Positions 49,700-59,024 are shown, numbered from the stretch's first letter. The stretch: 63,002 nucleotides of DNA from CF-118 sp035689345 (GCA_035689345.1 DASSLR010000072.1:1-63002); one strand, 5' to 3'. Made by a program: numbers and translations. Notes: generated by a model from the sequence alone, not told the origin.

Positions 49700-52600
49700 T
49701 CCGGCGGCTGGCCTCCATACGGACAGATCGCCGAGTGCGGGCACGTGGAGTAGCGGCTCACGCATGTGCCGGCGAGGTCGCGCGGCGCGGGCTCAAAACG
49801 TCCCGCCTGGATGCCGGCGATTGCCGCCATCACCGTCTCGCGGCTGTGCTCGAGGTCTTCATCGGTGAGCAATCGCTCGCGGTACTCCTTCAGGCCCGCG
49901 GGCTGGCCGACGCTGAAGATGACCTCGCGGATGGATCCCCACACCCATTCCTTCGGATACCAGAGGGAAAGGAATCGCGGCTTGAAGCCGAGCGGGTTGC
50001 CGTCATCGTCGAACCCGAAGCGGCACGCGAGGTAGTAGAGAGCGAGCTGCACGTCGTAGAGCTCGGGCCCGAAGTACGACTCGTACGCCCAGCGCATGCT
50101 CTTGCCGGCGCCGGTCTTGTAGTCCACGACCTCGACCTGACCTTCGCCGACATCGTTGACGCGGTCGATCTTGCCGATGATCTCCACGCCGTCGAGTTGC
50201 AGGTGGAACCGCTTCTCCAGGGCGACGGTGCCGAGCCGGCGCACGCGCTGCAGACCGGTGGCGAAGCGGATGTAGTTGCCCAGCAGGTTGCGCACCTGGT
50301 GTTCTTCGCGCCGTCGATCCAGCACGCCTTCCATGCGCGACAGGTACCCGTCCAGGTGGCGCTGCAAGGTCTGCTCCAGCCACTCGCGTTGCTTCTCGGC
50401 GTCGAGCGGCCGCCACTCGGACTCCTGCCGGTGGAAGTCCTCCAGCACCTCGTGCAGGAAACCGCCGCGCTCCATCAGCACCGAGCGAGGCTCCGACACC
50501 AGGCCGGGATGGTTGTTGTACCAGTAGAGGCGCGGGCACTTGAGGTAGTCGTTCAGCGTGGTCGGGCTGAAGTGCGAGACCTCTACGCCAGTCGGGTTGC
50601 GCGCCCCGCCGTATGGCTCGAACGGCTCGCCCGCCTGCGGGTCCGCAAGGAAGGCGACGTCGAGGCCAAGCGACCTCGCGCGCTCCGCGGAAGCAACGTC
50701 GAGATGGGCTCGGGTGGACGCGATCATCACCTCGGCCTCGCGCGCGAGCAGAAGGCTCGCGGGCTCGAGGTGCGTGGATGCGCGAGTGAGCTCTCGCATT
50801 TCGGCCGCCGGCGAAGCCAGCTCGAGGAACACGGACGGCCCCGCCTGGCGCAGGTAGGAGTCCGCGTAGCTCACGTACACGCGCCGGCGCGCCCGGGTCA
50901 GCGCGACGTAGGCGAGCCGCGCCTCTTCGGCGTTGTGGCCGTCGGGGTCTGACGGCCACGACGGCATGAACCCCACCTTGAAGGCCTCGAGCCACGCGCG
51001 GTCGGCTCCGTCGAGCAGCGGGTGCGGGCGCGCAGCGACCGGAAACAGGCCGTGCGCGAACCCGGCGCAGAAGACGTGCTCGAACTGCAGGCCCTTCGCC
51101 TGGTGCACGGTCATGATCTGCACCGCGTTCCGGCTTGCGGGTGCGGCCTCGGTGTCATCCGCGGCGGCCGCGAGCAGCGCGCCGATCGGCCCAGGCAGGT
51201 CGGAGAGGAGCGGCTTGCGTCCGTGCAGGCGCTCGAACACCTCCTCCACTCCCTCGAGCCCCGCGATGGCGGCGCGCAGGTCGGCCATCGCCTCGACCCG
51301 AGCTTCCTCCCCGAGGTCGACCTCGAGCAGGCGGTCGAGCGCGCCGTCCTTGATGAGAGCCTCGTAAGCAAGGGCGGCGATGGGCAGGCGATCAGCAGCG
51401 TGGACGAGGCGTCCGCGTGCCACCATCGCCGCGTACACGCTGTCGAACTCCGCGTCGGTCATGAACTCGGCGTAGCCCGGTGGGTTGCGTTCTTCGTCCG
51501 GCAACCTGCCCGGCCAGCGGTCCTGGTCCTTTGCCGCCAGGAAGAATAGGAGACCGTCGATCACCCTCTTCAGCGGCCGGCCGCGCTCGTACGCGTGCGC
51601 GCGGAGCCGGCTGAGCGTGGCCGGATGCACCGGTCCGAGGGTCGAGGCCAGAGACGCCTGAAAAGCCTCCGGGTCGTCCGGGCGGCGCAGCGATTCGAGG
51701 TAGCCGAGCAGAAACCGCACCACCTCGTTGCGCACACCCGCGCCGGAGCCCCTGACCTCGAACGGCACGCCGAGCGCTCGCAGGGCCTCCTCGTAAGGAG
51801 CGCTGAACGCTGTCGTGCTGCGCAGAAGAATCGCGATGTCAGCGGGCGCGAGGTCATGCGACGTCGCCAGCAACCGCTTGATCTCTCGCGCGCAGAAGAA
51901 CGCTTCATCGACCGCGTCGCTCTCGCGCGCCACCACGACGGCCGGTGCCGGTGCATCGATGTCGCGCGTCTCGCGCAGGAGCCGCGGCGTGCGCGAACCC
52001 TGCGTCGCCTCGAGCAGGCGCTCGCCCGCGTCCAGCACGTCCTGGGCGCACCGGCGGCACTCGTCGAGCATCACCGTCTCGCCTCCGTAGACGCTCGCGA
52101 AGTCCACGGTCAGCAAGCGCGGAACGGTGCCGCGAAATCCGTAGATCGACTGATCCGGGTCGCCGACGACGACGAGCCGCGGCCGCGATTCGGGAGGCGC
52201 AAGCATGCGCAGGAGCGCGAACTGCGCGGGGTCGACGTCCTGGAACTCGTCGACGAGCACCAGGCGGAACTTCGCGCGCATGCGGTCGAGCAGGCGCGCG
52301 TCCGAAGACAGGAGGCCGACCGCGCCCATGATGAGGTCGCGAAAGTCGACCATGTCCTGCGTCTCGAGCCGCTGCTGGTATGCGCTGTACACGGCCGCAA
52401 GCGAGCGCAGCCGTGGGCTCGCGCCGGCTTCCGCCGCGAGCAGCAGCGCCGCGGGGTGGACGAGGTTCTGTTTCATCAAGGAGACGAAATTCAGGAGGTC
52501 GCGCGCGAACGCCTCTGAGCGCCTGACCCCGGCGAGCGCGCCCAGCACGGACGGGTCGAGCTCGGCGAGCACCTGGCGCATGACCATCGACTCCTGCAGG

Positions 52601-52896
52601 CCGTTGAGCAGCAGGCGATGCGGGTTGGGCCGCCACTCGCGCCAGAGGCGCAGGCAGAAGCTGTGGAACGTCGAGATCCACGCCTCGCCGTAGTCGTCCT
52701 GGAGGCGTGCGTCGATCCTGCTCGCGAGCTCCCCCGCGGCGCCCGTCGAAAACGTCAGGACCAGGATCTGGCTGCGATCCGCCTCGGCTTTGCGAATCGC
52801 CTGCTCGTAGAGGTCGACGAGCAGATGGGTTTTGCCTGTGCCCGGTCCGGCGAGGACCCGCAGCGGGCCGTGGATGTCGCGAATGTCGAGTGGCAA
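49696..52896 (-). CDS. UvrD/RecB-type helicase with Fe-S nuclease domain (first subunit, AdnAB-like)
   Basis: 1066 residues from TTG 52896. Walker A VLAGPGTGKTHLLVDL begins already at residue ~15, so the usual Q motif is missing or the start is further up. LVDEFQDVDPAQFALLR, VGDPDQSIYGFRG, TVHQAKGLQFEHVFCAG and YVALTRARRRVYV complete the motor. The nuclease end has IGKIDRVNDV, VVDYKTGAGKS, and cysteines in LKCPRLYWYN and CVSRYSTCPHSAICPYG. Two subunits each with motor plus nuclease is the AdnAB plan of mycobacteria rather than AddAB or RecBCD. Confidence 0.9.
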   Translation of the reverse strand: MPLDIRDIHGPLRVLAGPGTGKTHLLVDLYEQAIRKAEADRSQILVLTFSTGAAGELASRIDARLQDDYGEAWISTFHSFCLRLWREWRPNPHRLLLNGLQESMVMRQVLAELDPSVLGALAGVRRSEAFARDLLNFVSLMKQNLVHPAALLLAAEAGASPRLRSLAAVYSAYQQRLETQDMVDFRDLIMGAVGLLSSDARLLDRMRAKFRLVLVDEFQDVDPAQFALLRMLAPPESRPRLVVVGDPDQSIYGFRGTVPRLLTVDFASVYGGETVMLDECRRCAQDVLDAGERLLEATQGSRTPRLLRETRDIDAPAPAVVVARESDAVDEAFFCAREIKRLLATSHDLAPADIAILLRSTTAFSAPYEEALRALGVPFEVRGSGAGVRNEVVRFLLGYLESLRRPDDPEAFQASLASTLGPVHPATLSRLRAHAYERGRPLKRVIDGLLFFLAAKDQDRWPGRLPDEERNPPGYAEFMTDAEFDSVYAAMVARGRLVHAADRLPIAALAYEALIKDGALDRLLEVDLGEEARVEAMADLRAAIAGLEGVEEVFERLHGRKPLLSDLPGPIGALLAAAADDTEAAPASRNAVQIMTVHQAKGLQFEHVFCAGFAHGLFPVAARPHPLLDGADRAWLEAFKVGFMPSWPSDPDGHNAEEARLAYVALTRARRRVYVSYADSYLRQAGPSVFLELASPAAEMRELTRASTHLEPASLLLAREAEVMIASTRAHLDVASAERARSLGLDVAFLADPQAGEPFEPYGGARNPTGVEVSHFSPTTLNDYLKCPRLYWYNNHPGLVSEPRSVLMERGGFLHEVLEDFHRQESEWRPLDAEKQREWLEQTLQRHLDGYLSRMEGVLDRRREEHQVRNLLGNYIRFATGLQRVRRLGTVALEKRFHLQLDGVEIIGKIDRVNDVGEGQVEVVDYKTGAGKSMRWAYESYFGPELYDVQLALYYLACRFGFDDDGNPLGFKPRFLSLWYPKEWVWGSIREVIFSVGQPAGLKEYRERLLTDEDLEHSRETVMAAIAGIQAGRFEPAPRDLAGTCVSRYSTCPHSAICPYGGQPPE

Positions 52897-52929
52897 GGAC
52901 TCCCTATGGGTGGCGGTCGGGCCACCCGA

Positions 52930-54168
52930 TTATGCGGGGGCGCGCCTGCCGAATTCAGCCCTGGGTGTTAAGGCGCCTTCCTCGTCTGTGACCCTCCCCG
53001 CGACGCCCCGGGTGATGACGGCGGTGGCAGCCAGCCCGAGCATGAACGCGAGCTCGATGCGCACCCAACCCTGCAGGCTCGGGCCGAGGTCCCGCGCCAG
53101 CAGATAAGGAGAGGCGGCGAGAAGCATCGCCACGAGCGCGGCCCGCCAGAGGGGTGCCTCCTGCCACACCATCCAGCCCGCGACCACGAAGAGGCAGAGA
53201 TCCGAGTTGTGCAGGTAAGGCGAGATGAGCAGCGAGCCCAGCACGCCGACCGCCATGCCGACGCCGGGCCGCGTGCGCAGCATGAAGGCCGCGCCCACGG
53301 CGGTGACGACGATGGCCGCGCGCACGACGGTCGCGGTGATCCCGGAGACGCCGAACGCGCCACCCAGGGTCAGGGCCGTGCCCCCGCCAGGCAGGTGGCC
53401 GAGCGAATAGACGTAATCGGTCACGCCTTCGGGGCCGATCACGAGGAGGCTCAGAGCGGCGAGCGCGACGGACCCTGCGGCCCAGGCGACGAATGCCCTC
53501 CAGCGTCCGGTGACGAGGAGAACGAGGGGCACGAGTATCGCGGTGTTGGGCTTGAGGGCGAGAAGGGACAGGACGAGCCCGGCGGCGATCTCCCGGTTCG
53601 ACTTCACCAGACGCCACGTGACGAGCACCGCCGCGGCCACCAGCGGCACGACCTGTCCTACGTAGACGGCGAGCAGCACCCACCACGGCGTCATCGCCAC
53701 GGCCACGGCTGCGACGCGGGCCGGCCCGCGATACGCGCTGGTCCAGCCGAAGGCCAGGGCCAGCGCGGCCACGACGATCGACGCCCAGATCGCGAATGCC
53801 AGTGCGTAGGGCAGGTCGACCAGGGGCAGCGCGAGCCACGAATCCGCGGGCGGGCTCAGGTACGGCTGCGTGAACTGCTGAGGGTTGAGCTGTCCCTGCA
53901 CGGCCCGGATGAGGCCCTGGTCGTAGATCTCGGCCCAGCCGTGCTGCAGCCCCACCAGCGCGGCGGCCAGGTACGTGTGGAAGTCGACACCCGCCCACAT
54001 CTGACCGGGTCGGCGCCCGCCAGGCATGTGCAGGAGGTCGATGGCCATGACATAGAGGGACCCACCTATCAGCAGCGCCGGCCATACGACCCGCGCCGTC
54101 GCCTTCGCCGACGCCGCCACGACTCCCAATCCCGGCCCGCTCACCCCACGCATATAGTCAGAACGCAT
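52930..54168 (-). CDS. GT-C glycosyltransferase, family 87 (DUF2029)-like
   Basis: 412 residues, about ten membrane helices. GVDFHTYLAAALVGLQHGWAEIYD has the early acidic residue of GT87 enzymes, and ALKPNTAILVPLVLL is the family's later signature. They transfer mannose or arabinose from polyprenyl-phosphate donors outside the membrane. Its ATG (54168) overlaps the opposite-strand ATG of the next gene; an internal ATG at 54153 is an alternative. Confidence 0.83.
   Translation of the reverse strand: MRSDYMRGVSGPGLGVVAASAKATARVVWPALLIGGSLYVMAIDLLHMPGGRRPGQMWAGVDFHTYLAAALVGLQHGWAEIYDQGLIRAVQGQLNPQQFTQPYLSPPADSWLALPLVDLPYALAFAIWASIVVAALALAFGWTSAYRGPARVAAVAVAMTPWWVLLAVYVGQVVPLVAAAVLVTWRLVKSNREIAAGLVLSLLALKPNTAILVPLVLLVTGRWRAFVAWAAGSVALAALSLLVIGPEGVTDYVYSLGHLPGGGTALTLGGAFGVSGITATVVRAAIVVTAVGAAFMLRTRPGVGMAVGVLGSLLISPYLHNSDLCLFVVAGWMVWQEAPLWRAALVAMLLAASPYLLARDLGPSLQGWVRIELAFMLGLAATAVITRGVAGRVTDEEGALTPRAEFGRRAPA
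54153..54158 (+). promoter_or_regulatory. -10 box of a leaderless transcript (GT39-like gene)
   Basis: TATAGT with 8 bases to ATG 54167; no ribosome site. It lies inside the 5' end of the opposite gene as annotated. Confidence 0.45.
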
Positions 54169-55660
54169 GGCGACCGCGGTGAGATACCAAGCGGCTGCCC
54201 GCTTGCCCTACCTGGCCGCCATCGCCTCGATGGCTGTCCTAATTGTCCACCTGCCCGCATTCGTCCATCGCTTGATGGACGGCGACGAGGCAGTGTACGG
54301 CTCGATCGCGGCGCTGCTGAACCGGGGCGGGACTCTTTACGCGGACGGCGGCGTGGACAACAAACCGCCCGGCATCTTCTGGACGTACGCGGCCACGTTC
54401 CAGTTGTTCGGGACCTACCAGATGACTGCCGTGCACGTGCTCGCGCTCGTGGTGATGGCGGCGACGTGTGCCGTCCTCTACTTCATCGGCCGGTCCATGG
54501 CCGGCGCGCGCGCGGGCCTGCTGGCCGCGACCTTCTACGGCCTGCTCACGGCCAGCGGCAATCCGCGACTGCTGGCCGCCAACACCGAGCTCTTCATGAC
54601 CCTGCCGCTCACAGCCGCCTTTCTGTTGATGCTGCGCCGGCAGTGGCTGTGGTCGGCGGTCCTGATGGTGGTCGCCGGGGCGTTCAAGCAAGTGGCCGCG
54701 GCCGAGGTGCTGTTGCTGCCCGCCGGGCTGCTGTTGCTCGAAGCGAGAGATGCGCGAGCGGGCGCGGCGATCCGATTCGGCGCGGGCCTCTTGCTCGGGC
54801 TCGCCGCAGGCGCGCTGGCACTGGCCGTGACCGGGTCACTGGCGGGGTTCTGGGACTGGACCGTCAGCACGCTGGTCGGCTACGCCGCGGGCAACTGGAG
54901 CCCCGCGGTGTTGCTTTCGCGTTCTCGCGACAGCCTCGTGCCTTTTGCCGGCAGCGCCATCGTCCTGTGGGTCGCAGCCGGCGCCTTGATCGCGCGCTGG
55001 CGCAGCCTGCGGGTTCCCGAGCGCCTGGCTGTGGTGTGGCTGGGGGTCTCGTTGCTCGGCTCGCTCGCGGGCGGTCACTGGTCCTGGCACTACTTCATCC
55101 AGGTCATGGCGCCGCTCGCTCTGCTCGCCGGCCTTGCGATCGACCGCGCGCTCGACACCCGGATGCGCACCTGGGTCGCGGCGATCGCCCTGGTCGGCGT
55201 GACGGTGCCGGCCGTCGCATGGACCGACTTCAACCTGCGTGCCGACCCGCTCACGTATGACTGGACCCCGCCGATCGCGCAGCACCAGCAGGTGGCCGAT
55301 TACGTCCGCGCGCATACGAGCTCAGGTGATCGCATCTTCGTGTGGGGGAACTGGGCTCCGCTCTACGTCGAGTCGGATCGCGAGATGTCGAGCCGCTTCC
55401 CCGGATTTCTGCGCGGCTTCAACCGAGCTTCGGGCCTTCCGCCGAACAACTGGGACACGGCACCCGCCGTGTGGCCGGAGCTGCAGTCAGATCTGCAGCT
55501 CCACCCGCCGCGCCTCATCGTCGACACCGCTCCAGCCGATTGGAGCGACTTCGGCGCGTATCCGATGTCGCGGTTTCCAGTGCTGGCGAACCTGGTCGCC
55601 ACGAGCTACCACCCGATCGCGACGGTGGACGGCGTCGTGATCTACGAGCGCAATCCTTAG
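54167..55660 (+). CDS. GT-C glycosyltransferase, family 39/ArnT-like
   Basis: 497 residues, about eleven helices. VHRLMDGDEAVYGSIAALL (about 35-53) carries the catalytic acidic residues of the first external loop, and YADGGVDNKPPGIFWTYA the conserved D-N/K-PP patch. Soluble C-terminal domain from about 365. It probably adds a sugar from a lipid-phosphate donor to protein or lipid. Convergent 4-bp overlap with the sigma4-like gene. Confidence 0.85.
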   Translation: MATAVRYQAAARLPYLAAIASMAVLIVHLPAFVHRLMDGDEAVYGSIAALLNRGGTLYADGGVDNKPPGIFWTYAATFQLFGTYQMTAVHVLALVVMAATCAVLYFIGRSMAGARAGLLAATFYGLLTASGNPRLLAANTELFMTLPLTAAFLLMLRRQWLWSAVLMVVAGAFKQVAAAEVLLLPAGLLLLEARDARAGAAIRFGAGLLLGLAAGALALAVTGSLAGFWDWTVSTLVGYAAGNWSPAVLLSRSRDSLVPFAGSAIVLWVAAGALIARWRSLRVPERLAVVWLGVSLLGSLAGGHWSWHYFIQVMAPLALLAGLAIDRALDTRMRTWVAAIALVGVTVPAVAWTDFNLRADPLTYDWTPPIAQHQQVADYVRAHTSSGDRIFVWGNWAPLYVESDREMSSRFPGFLRGFNRASGLPPNNWDTAPAVWPELQSDLQLHPPRLIVDTAPADWSDFGAYPMSRFPVLANLVATSYHPIATVDGVVIYERNP

Positions 55661-56469
55661 GGCAGGGGCAGCGTCGGAAGTGGCGGCAGCGGCAGGGCGA
55701 CCGGCGCGCTCGGCACCGCGATCTTGCCCGGCACCACCTTGCTGCCGGCGCTCTTGACGGCCGCGCTCACCTTCTGCGTGACCGAGTCCGTGGTTGATAT
55801 GACGCCGGGCGACAGGGACCTGGACGTCAGGTTCGCGGGCGCCGCCGCGTGGGCCGAGGTGATCGGATGCAGCGGAGGCGTCGCCACCGGTTGGGCGGTG
55901 ACGCCCACGATGACCGCCGCCGTGATGTTCGCTGCCACGGCCGCGCCGCCGACGACGAGGTGATTCGTCTCGGCGAGGCGACGAAGCGAAAACCAGCCGA
56001 GCAGCGCCAGCACGACCCTGCGCCCCGCGGTGCGGCCGTGCTCGACATACTCGCTCACGTGCTCGATCGCGACCTTGAGACGGCGCTGCACGCCGCCGAC
56101 GCTGAGCCCCAGGCGTCGCGCGATCTCGTGATTCGGCAACCCGCCGAAGTACGCGAGCCACACGACATGCGTCTGATCCTTCGGCAGCGCGTTCAGGGCG
56201 TCATTGATCGCGAGGCGCACCATGGCGCCCGAGAAATGCTTCCACGACCTCGGGATCTCTCCGCTGGTCCCTTCGGCCAGCATCTGCTTCAGCCCTCGGT
56301 GCGAGCCCCGCACGCGCCGGCGATCGGTCACCACCCCGGAATGGCCGGTCAGAAGCCAGGTGCGCCACGAATCGACCGCTTCGGCGGGAAGCACGCTTTC
56401 GCTACGTGCCGAGCTCTCGTCCAAGCTGTCGGAGGGCGGCCCCGCGGGCGCCTCCGAGCGATCGGCCAT
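55657..56469 (-). CDS. Membrane-tethered sigma region 4-like regulator
   Basis: 270 residues. DALNALPKDQTHVVWLAYFGGLPNHEIARRLGLSV-GGVQRRLKVAIEHV (about 88-137) is a sigma-70 region 4 helix-turn-helix as in ECF factors. Region 2, which binds core polymerase and the -10, is not recognisable in the shorter N-terminus. A membrane helix follows (about 165-190) and then ~80 residues of Ala/Pro/Ser-rich extracytoplasmic tail ending in a PLPPLPTLPLP run. It looks like a one-piece membrane sensor with a sigma4 DNA-binding head. Confidence 0.75.
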   Translation of the reverse strand: MADRSEAPAGPPSDSLDESSARSESVLPAEAVDSWRTWLLTGHSGVVTDRRRVRGSHRGLKQMLAEGTSGEIPRSWKHFSGAMVRLAINDALNALPKDQTHVVWLAYFGGLPNHEIARRLGLSVGGVQRRLKVAIEHVSEYVEHGRTAGRRVVLALLGWFSLRRLAETNHLVVGGAAVAANITAAVIVGVTAQPVATPPLHPITSAHAAAPANLTSRSLSPGVISTTDSVTQKVSAAVKSAGSKVVPGKIAVPSAPVALPLPPLPTLPLP

Positions 56470-56536
56470 TGCTTGAAAGTTCCTGCACAGACAACTCCGT
56501 CGCTCCAGCCAGTACCCGCCGGTACGCGGGCGCCCG

Positions 56537-57145
56537 CTACGAAGAGGGCCGGACCGGGCGCTTGATCTCGAGAATCGCCGGCTCGCCTGCGGCTATGGCC
56601 ATGATCTCGTCCAGGACGCGGGCCGCGTCTCCGTCGAGCGGTTGCTGGGCGAGCCGGACGTATGCGGCCGCGTCGTCGGTGAAGACGAACGTCGGCGTGC
56701 CGAACACACCGTGCCTGGTCCGCCCTTCCTCGTGGTCCCGCGCGAGGGCCTGGAGGATGTCCGGCGCCTGCAGGTCGGCGCGGAACCTGCCCATGTCCAG
56801 CCCCGAGTCCGCGGCGACTTTCTCGACCACCTTCGGGTCGTCGATATTCAGGCGATCGCGATGACGGGCGCGCAGCAGCGACATGTGGAGCTCGTCGAAA
56901 CGCGCCTGCCGGCGCGCGGCTTCCGCGGCCGCGAACGCGAGCCGTCCCTTGACCAGCTCGTCGGCGGGCGCATCCCAGACCGTCCACGAGTCCTCACGCG
57001 AGTTGACCTGCGAGAGTGAGAAATATCGCCACCTCACGTCGACTTTGCGGTCGCCCTTCTCCCGTACCGAATCGATCATCTCCGCGGCCCGGTACACGAA
57101 CGGACACAGGTAGTCGTAGAAGAGATCGAACTCTATGACGTCCAC
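56537..57145 (-). CDS. DsbA/FrnE-like thioredoxin-fold protein with one active-site cysteine
   Basis: 202 residues from GTG 57145. VIEFDLFYDYLCPFVYRAAEMI is the FrnE/DsbA-like start, but the CxxC motif reads C-P-F-V, leaving a single cysteine. VFGTPTFVFTDD holds the cis-proline. Members with one cysteine act as isomerase- or glutathione-transferase-like proteins (2-hydroxychromene-2-carboxylate isomerase type). The 5' end overlaps the divergent CPBP gene by 11 bp, so one of the two starts may be shorter. Confidence 0.8.
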   Translation of the reverse strand: MDVIEFDLFYDYLCPFVYRAAEMIDSVREKGDRKVDVRWRYFSLSQVNSREDSWTVWDAPADELVKGRLAFAAAEAARRQARFDELHMSLLRARHRDRLNIDDPKVVEKVAADSGLDMGRFRADLQAPDILQALARDHEEGRTRHGVFGTPTFVFTDDAAAYVRLAQQPLDGDAARVLDEIMAIAAGEPAILEIKRPVRPSS

Positions 57146-57752
57146 CAAACCTGCAACGCGGCTGACGCTCACCGATATTCCCGACAGCTGGCGTTGGATG
57201 AAGCCGGACCTGGCCGTCCGGCTGCTGCCGATGGCCGCCGCATTCGTGCTCGTGCAGGCCGTCTGGCGACCCGCCTGGACGGGATTTTCATTCGGCAACG
57301 TCGGCACGCAGCTGACGTTTGGCCTCGTCACGGCACCGATCCTTTTCATCGCCGCGACCTGGGTGCAGCTGCTGCTGGCGCGGCGGCGGGGCGGCCTGGG
57401 CGTGCCGTCCGGCGCTCGAGACGCATGGTTCCAGGGCGCCTTCTACCTCGTCAACGGTCCCATCGAGGAGGCGTTCTTCCGCGGCCTGATCCAGGGTGGG
57501 GTGGGCGTGCTGGTCGCGCCGCCGGTCGGCTTCGTAGCGGGCACTCTCGCCTACGTCCTTTATCACCGCCTGGGCTGGTCGTGGGCGGAGACGCTGGCGA
57601 CAGCCCTGGTCGGCGTACCTCTCGGCCTAGCGTTCTGGCTGCTGCCCGGGCCGCCCTCCCTGCTGGGTGTGTCGATCGCGCACGTGGCCGCGACCTGCGG
57701 CTTTCTCGGCCCCGGCCCGTACCTCCTCTGGAAGCTGCGACTGGTCCCGTGA
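57135..57752 (+). CDS. CPBP (CAAX/Abi-type) intramembrane protease
   Basis: 205 residues, about six helices. GPIEEAFFRGLIQGG holds the EExxxR motif (about 118), YVLYHRLGW the F/Y-x3-H motif and IAHVAATCGF the last histidine. Bacterial CPBP proteins cleave or process membrane peptides, including bacteriocin maturation or immunity. ATG 57135; a later in-frame ATG (57198) would avoid the overlap with the DsbA-like gene. Overlaps the MFS gene by 4 bp. Confidence 0.85.
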   Translation: MTSTKPATRLTLTDIPDSWRWMKPDLAVRLLPMAAAFVLVQAVWRPAWTGFSFGNVGTQLTFGLVTAPILFIAATWVQLLLARRRGGLGVPSGARDAWFQGAFYLVNGPIEEAFFRGLIQGGVGVLVAPPVGFVAGTLAYVLYHRLGWSWAETLATALVGVPLGLAFWLLPGPPSLLGVSIAHVAATCGFLGPGPYLLWKLRLVP

Positions 57753-58924
57753 TCGGGCTCGACTCCCGGCAGCGGGCCACCCTCGTCTGGGCGGGGCTGG
57801 CGGTCGTGCTCGCGGGCTGGGACGGCTCGGTGCTCGTCCTCGAGCTGCCGGCGGTGGCGCACAGCTTCGGCGCGCGCGTCGCCGACATCTCGAACCTCGG
57901 GTCGATCGTCATCTTCGGCGCCATCGGCGCCCTGCCCCTGGCCACCCTGGCCGATCACTTCGGACGCCGCCGCCTGATCGCGCTCGGCGTGGCGCTGTTC
58001 TCGCTCATGAACTTTGCCACCGCGTTCGTGCCGAGCCTTCTCGCCCTGGCGGTGGTGCGGCTGACGGCCTCGTGCTTCGAGAACCTAGTCCTCGGAGTCG
58101 TGACGGCGCTGGTCGTGGAGGAAGCGCCGACGGCGCGTCGCGGCTCGGCGGTGAGCGCCCTCGCGCTGCTGTTCGGTCTGGGCCAGGGAATCCCGGTCAT
58201 CGTCTACCCGCTGGTCGCGCCGAACTGGCGCCTGCTCTTCCTCGCGGGCGGCATCGGCGTGCTGGCGGCGCCGCTCATCTGGCGCCGCCTGCCGGAGGGC
58301 CGCGCGTGGCAGCGCGCGCACGTCAGCGGCTCCACCCTTCGCCTTCTCGCGCAGCGGCCGTGGCGCCGGCGGATCCTCATCCTGGCGGCTAGCGCGATAG
58401 TCGGGGCGATCCTGGGCGAGCCGGCCGGCCTCTTCTACACGGTCTTCGCGAGCCAGGACCTCCACCTGTCGCCCGCGGTGATCTCCGCGATGATCGTGGC
58501 CGCCGCTGTGTTCGCGCTGGTCGGCTACGTGGCCGGCGGCTATCTCAGCGATCGCTACGGAAGAAGGGTCCTCGGCGCGTCGCTCGGGGCGGTCACGGCT
58601 CTGTTCACGGGCGGCGGTTTCCTCGCCGGTCCCGCGGGATTCATCGCCAGCAACGTGCTGTGGAGCGGCTTCGCCAGCGCGGGCACCCCCGTCATGGGCG
58701 CGTGGTCGGGCGAGCTCTATCCCACCCGCGCGCGCGCCACGGCCGAGGCCACGGGAAGCGTCGCCGGCGCGTTCGGCGGGATCATCGGCCTGCAGCTCGT
58801 CGGCGCCCTGTCTCCCACGCTGGGGCTCGGGCGTTCGCTGGCCGTGCTGGCCGGCGCCGGCGTTCTCTCCGCCGCCGTGCTCCTGCTTCTGCCGGAGACG
58901 CGCGGGCGGCCGCTGCCCGACTAG
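57749..58924 (+). CDS. MFS transporter (sugar-porter/AraJ-like)
   Basis: 391 residues from GTG 57749, twelve helices. ATLADHFGRRRLIALGVAL and GGYLSDRYGRRVLGASLGAV are the paired loop 2-3 and 8-9 motifs, and GELYPTRARATAEATG and LLLPETRGRPLPD match the sugar-porter subgroup. Coupled to the CPBP gene by GTGA. A strong hairpin follows the stop. Confidence 0.88.
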   Translation: MIGLDSRQRATLVWAGLAVVLAGWDGSVLVLELPAVAHSFGARVADISNLGSIVIFGAIGALPLATLADHFGRRRLIALGVALFSLMNFATAFVPSLLALAVVRLTASCFENLVLGVVTALVVEEAPTARRGSAVSALALLFGLGQGIPVIVYPLVAPNWRLLFLAGGIGVLAAPLIWRRLPEGRAWQRAHVSGSTLRLLAQRPWRRRILILAASAIVGAILGEPAGLFYTVFASQDLHLSPAVISAMIVAAAVFALVGYVAGGYLSDRYGRRVLGASLGAVTALFTGGGFLAGPAGFIASNVLWSGFASAGTPVMGAWSGELYPTRARATAEATGSVAGAFGGIIGLQLVGALSPTLGLGRSLAVLAGAGVLSAAVLLLLPETRGRPLPD

Positions 58925-58928
58925 AAAT

Positions 58929-58954
58929 CACAAGGGGGGCAGGCCCCCTTTGTG
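58929..58954 (+). terminator. Strong hairpin after the MFS gene
   Basis: CACAAGGGGGG / CCCCCTTTGTG with loop CAGG: 11 pairs including one G-T, 4 bases after the MFS stop. No long T-run follows, so termination efficiency is uncertain. The rest of the 215-bp gap to 59140 holds the next hairpin and the GntR promoter. Confidence 0.55.
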
Positions 58955-59005
58955 AGAACCCCCCCGCCCCGCGACGCATGGCGGCGCGGCGCGACGCCAA
59001 GTCAT

Positions 59006-59024
59006 GGCTCGGCAGAGCCGAGCC
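59006..59024. repeat. Perfect hairpin, possibly related to the dispersed repeat
   Basis: GGCTCGGC-AGA-GCCGAGCC, an 8-bp perfect stem in the spacer. The right part, GCCGAGCCAACC, is the reverse complement of GGTTGGCTCGGC in repeat copy 2 (8035-8046). GCGACGC occurs three times around it (58971, 58991, 59031). Confidence 0.45.

Noticed and set aside
52964..52975. TTAACA on the minus strand near the end of the GT87 gene
   Set aside because: It is inside the coding sequence and lacks the rest of the motif.
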